This document shows, one piece after another, positions 13,132 to 13,960 of a stretch of DNA of 13,960 nt. The translations under genes and the position numbers were made by a program. Source of the DNA: Patescibacteria group bacterium (lineage in GTDB: Bacteria > Patescibacteriota > Patescibacteriia > 2-12-FULL-60-25). The DNA is taken from NCBI GenBank assembly GCA_018817245.1, contig JAHIUG010000086.1:1-13960 (forward strand), read 5' to 3'. Numbering within the stretch: position 1 is the stretch's first letter; the number at the start of each line of letters is the position of its first letter. The notes beneath the pieces are model-generated. The model was given only the letters and a program-made list of their open reading frames with translations. It did not search any database and had not been told where the DNA came from.

Positions 13132-13960
13132 TTAAAATGTTCCGCATTTCATATCGTCCTTTCCAGCCCATTTCATATCAATTGTATTTGATGCTTTGGA
13201 TCCTGGATCAGGTGGTGCATTAGAAGCTGCATCTAATGAAAAATTACATGCAACTGGCAAGCCACCCATAGCCACGGCCTGGATTTCTGCTAAGCCCCAA
13301 TAATTTGATACATCCTTTAATGGTCCTTGGATCACGCCGCAGGCAATTGCCGCCTCATGCATAGGCTGAGCCATATTCAAATAACCATCAACATACCCAG
13401 ATAAATTACCACCACCACAATTTTTCTTTCCTACTACAGCACCCTCATCATAACCTCCGATCAAAGTTGTTGTATCTTCATAACGAATGCCCAAAACAAA
13501 TCCGACTATTTTGCCCTTATCTCCACATTCTTTTACAGCATCATTAATTTCTTGCAAATCAAAAGATGCCTGAAAGGATTGTGTCCCATCCTTTCCTTTA
13601 GCCTCTGTTAGTTTTGATTTTCCAATCTGCTCAATGCCGTTATCAGGGAGTCCTATGCTAGCTGCAGACTTTGGATCATTAATTACATTTTGACATACAG
13701 CATAAAGTTCAACTTCCTTAGCTGACGCACCTCCTGCGTATCTTATTGTTCCAGAAAAATTCGCTTCCTGACATTCATAACCCAAGGGATCTGATCTGTC
13801 TTTGCAACCGCCTCCCTTGCATGAAACGCAAGCCTCTCCCGGAGTATCGCATTTTCGCCCCCAACACAGTCCCTCGCCAAAACCTTGAGCATAATATTCC
13901 TGATTGCATCGCGCGTCGTTCTGATTCACCTCGTACTTTGCCGTGTTCACATCTGTGTAA
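13132..13960 (-). CDS. Partial Cys-rich protein, unknown function
   Basis: This open frame runs off the right edge of the window. A GTG at 13950 is in frame, but codons upstream of it (reading Y-T-D) remain open to base 13960, so the true N-terminus is not visible. About 275 residues are seen. The first 60 hold seven Cys (CNQEYY, GLCWGRKC, EACVSCKGGGC, GYEC) in an EGF- or scaffold-like density that suggests disulfides and therefore export. Further single Cys follow at wide spacing, ending KCGTF. The later part (FSGTIRYAGGASAKEVELYA, FVLGIRYEDTTTLIGGYDEG) looks beta-rich. No family is recognised. It may be the tail of a larger secreted protein in keeping with the surface-protein content of this region. 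Its stop lies 57 nt before the uvrA ATG; the two genes could be cotranscribed. Confidence 0.75.
   Translation of the reverse strand, partial: YTDVNTAKYEVNQNDARCNQEYYAQGFGEGLCWGRKCDTPGEACVSCKGGGCKDRSDPLGYECQEANFSGTIRYAGGASAKEVELYAVCQNVINDPKSAASIGLPDNGIEQIGKSKLTEAKGKDGTQSFQASFDLQEINDAVKECGDKGKIVGFVLGIRYEDTTTLIGGYDEGAVVGKKNCGGGNLSGYVDGYLNMAQPMHEAAIACGVIQGPLKDVSNYWGLAEIQAVAMGGLPVACNFSLDAASNAPPDPGSKASNTIDMKWAGKDDMKCGTF

Overview
The window looks like a piece of a Candidate Phyla Radiation (Patescibacteria) genome. This rests on gene content and style, not on a marker tree. Evidence: three secreted proteins share a C-terminal module of a kind I associate with these genomes; a small type IV pilin-like protein has the INPARN...AQRYSDVN pattern; small orphan proteins are present; most genes lack a Shine-Dalgarno sequence; base composition is AT-leaning. 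TGA acts as an ordinary stop (for example at the end of the guanylate kinase gene), which argues against the code-25 lineages.

Layout: 1-449 is a gene-free leader with 7-bp degenerate tandem repeats and a paired-hairpin element. 450-1958 (+) is a secreted Ig-like protein. 2060-2515 (-) is a pilin-like gene, and 2648-2722 (-) a tRNA with anticodon UAU. 2837-3328 (+) is an orphan gene with its own promoter, Shine-Dalgarno and terminator. 3446-5677 (+) holds an RluD-type pseudouridine synthase, a guanylate kinase-like protein and ribosomal protein L19, probably one translation-related cluster. 5730-8892 (-) holds two further secreted Ig-like proteins in tandem. 8893-9221 holds a palindromic repeat cluster and a terminator. 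9222-9695 (-) is a GC-rich orphan gene. 9696-10242 holds a second paired-hairpin element and more 7-bp repeats. 10243-13074 (-) is uvrA, and 13132 to the right edge (-) is a partial Cys-rich protein.

Three genes encode exported proteins (Sec signal peptide, Ig-like domains) that end in the same roughly 125-residue module, so the locus is rich in cell-surface functions. The pilin-like gene fits this theme. The rest is housekeeping: tRNA, ribosome and RNA modification, nucleotide metabolism, and excision repair.

The strongest unexplained signals are non-coding. (1) At least eight gene boundaries carry phase-locked degenerate tandem repeats of exactly 7 bp. The word differs at each site, and the arrays often run into a start or stop codon. 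(2) A roughly 170-bp element occurs twice in the same orientation; it consists of two similar hairpins about 134 bp apart, and the stems show compensatory base changes between copies. Both copies lie just after a 7-bp array.
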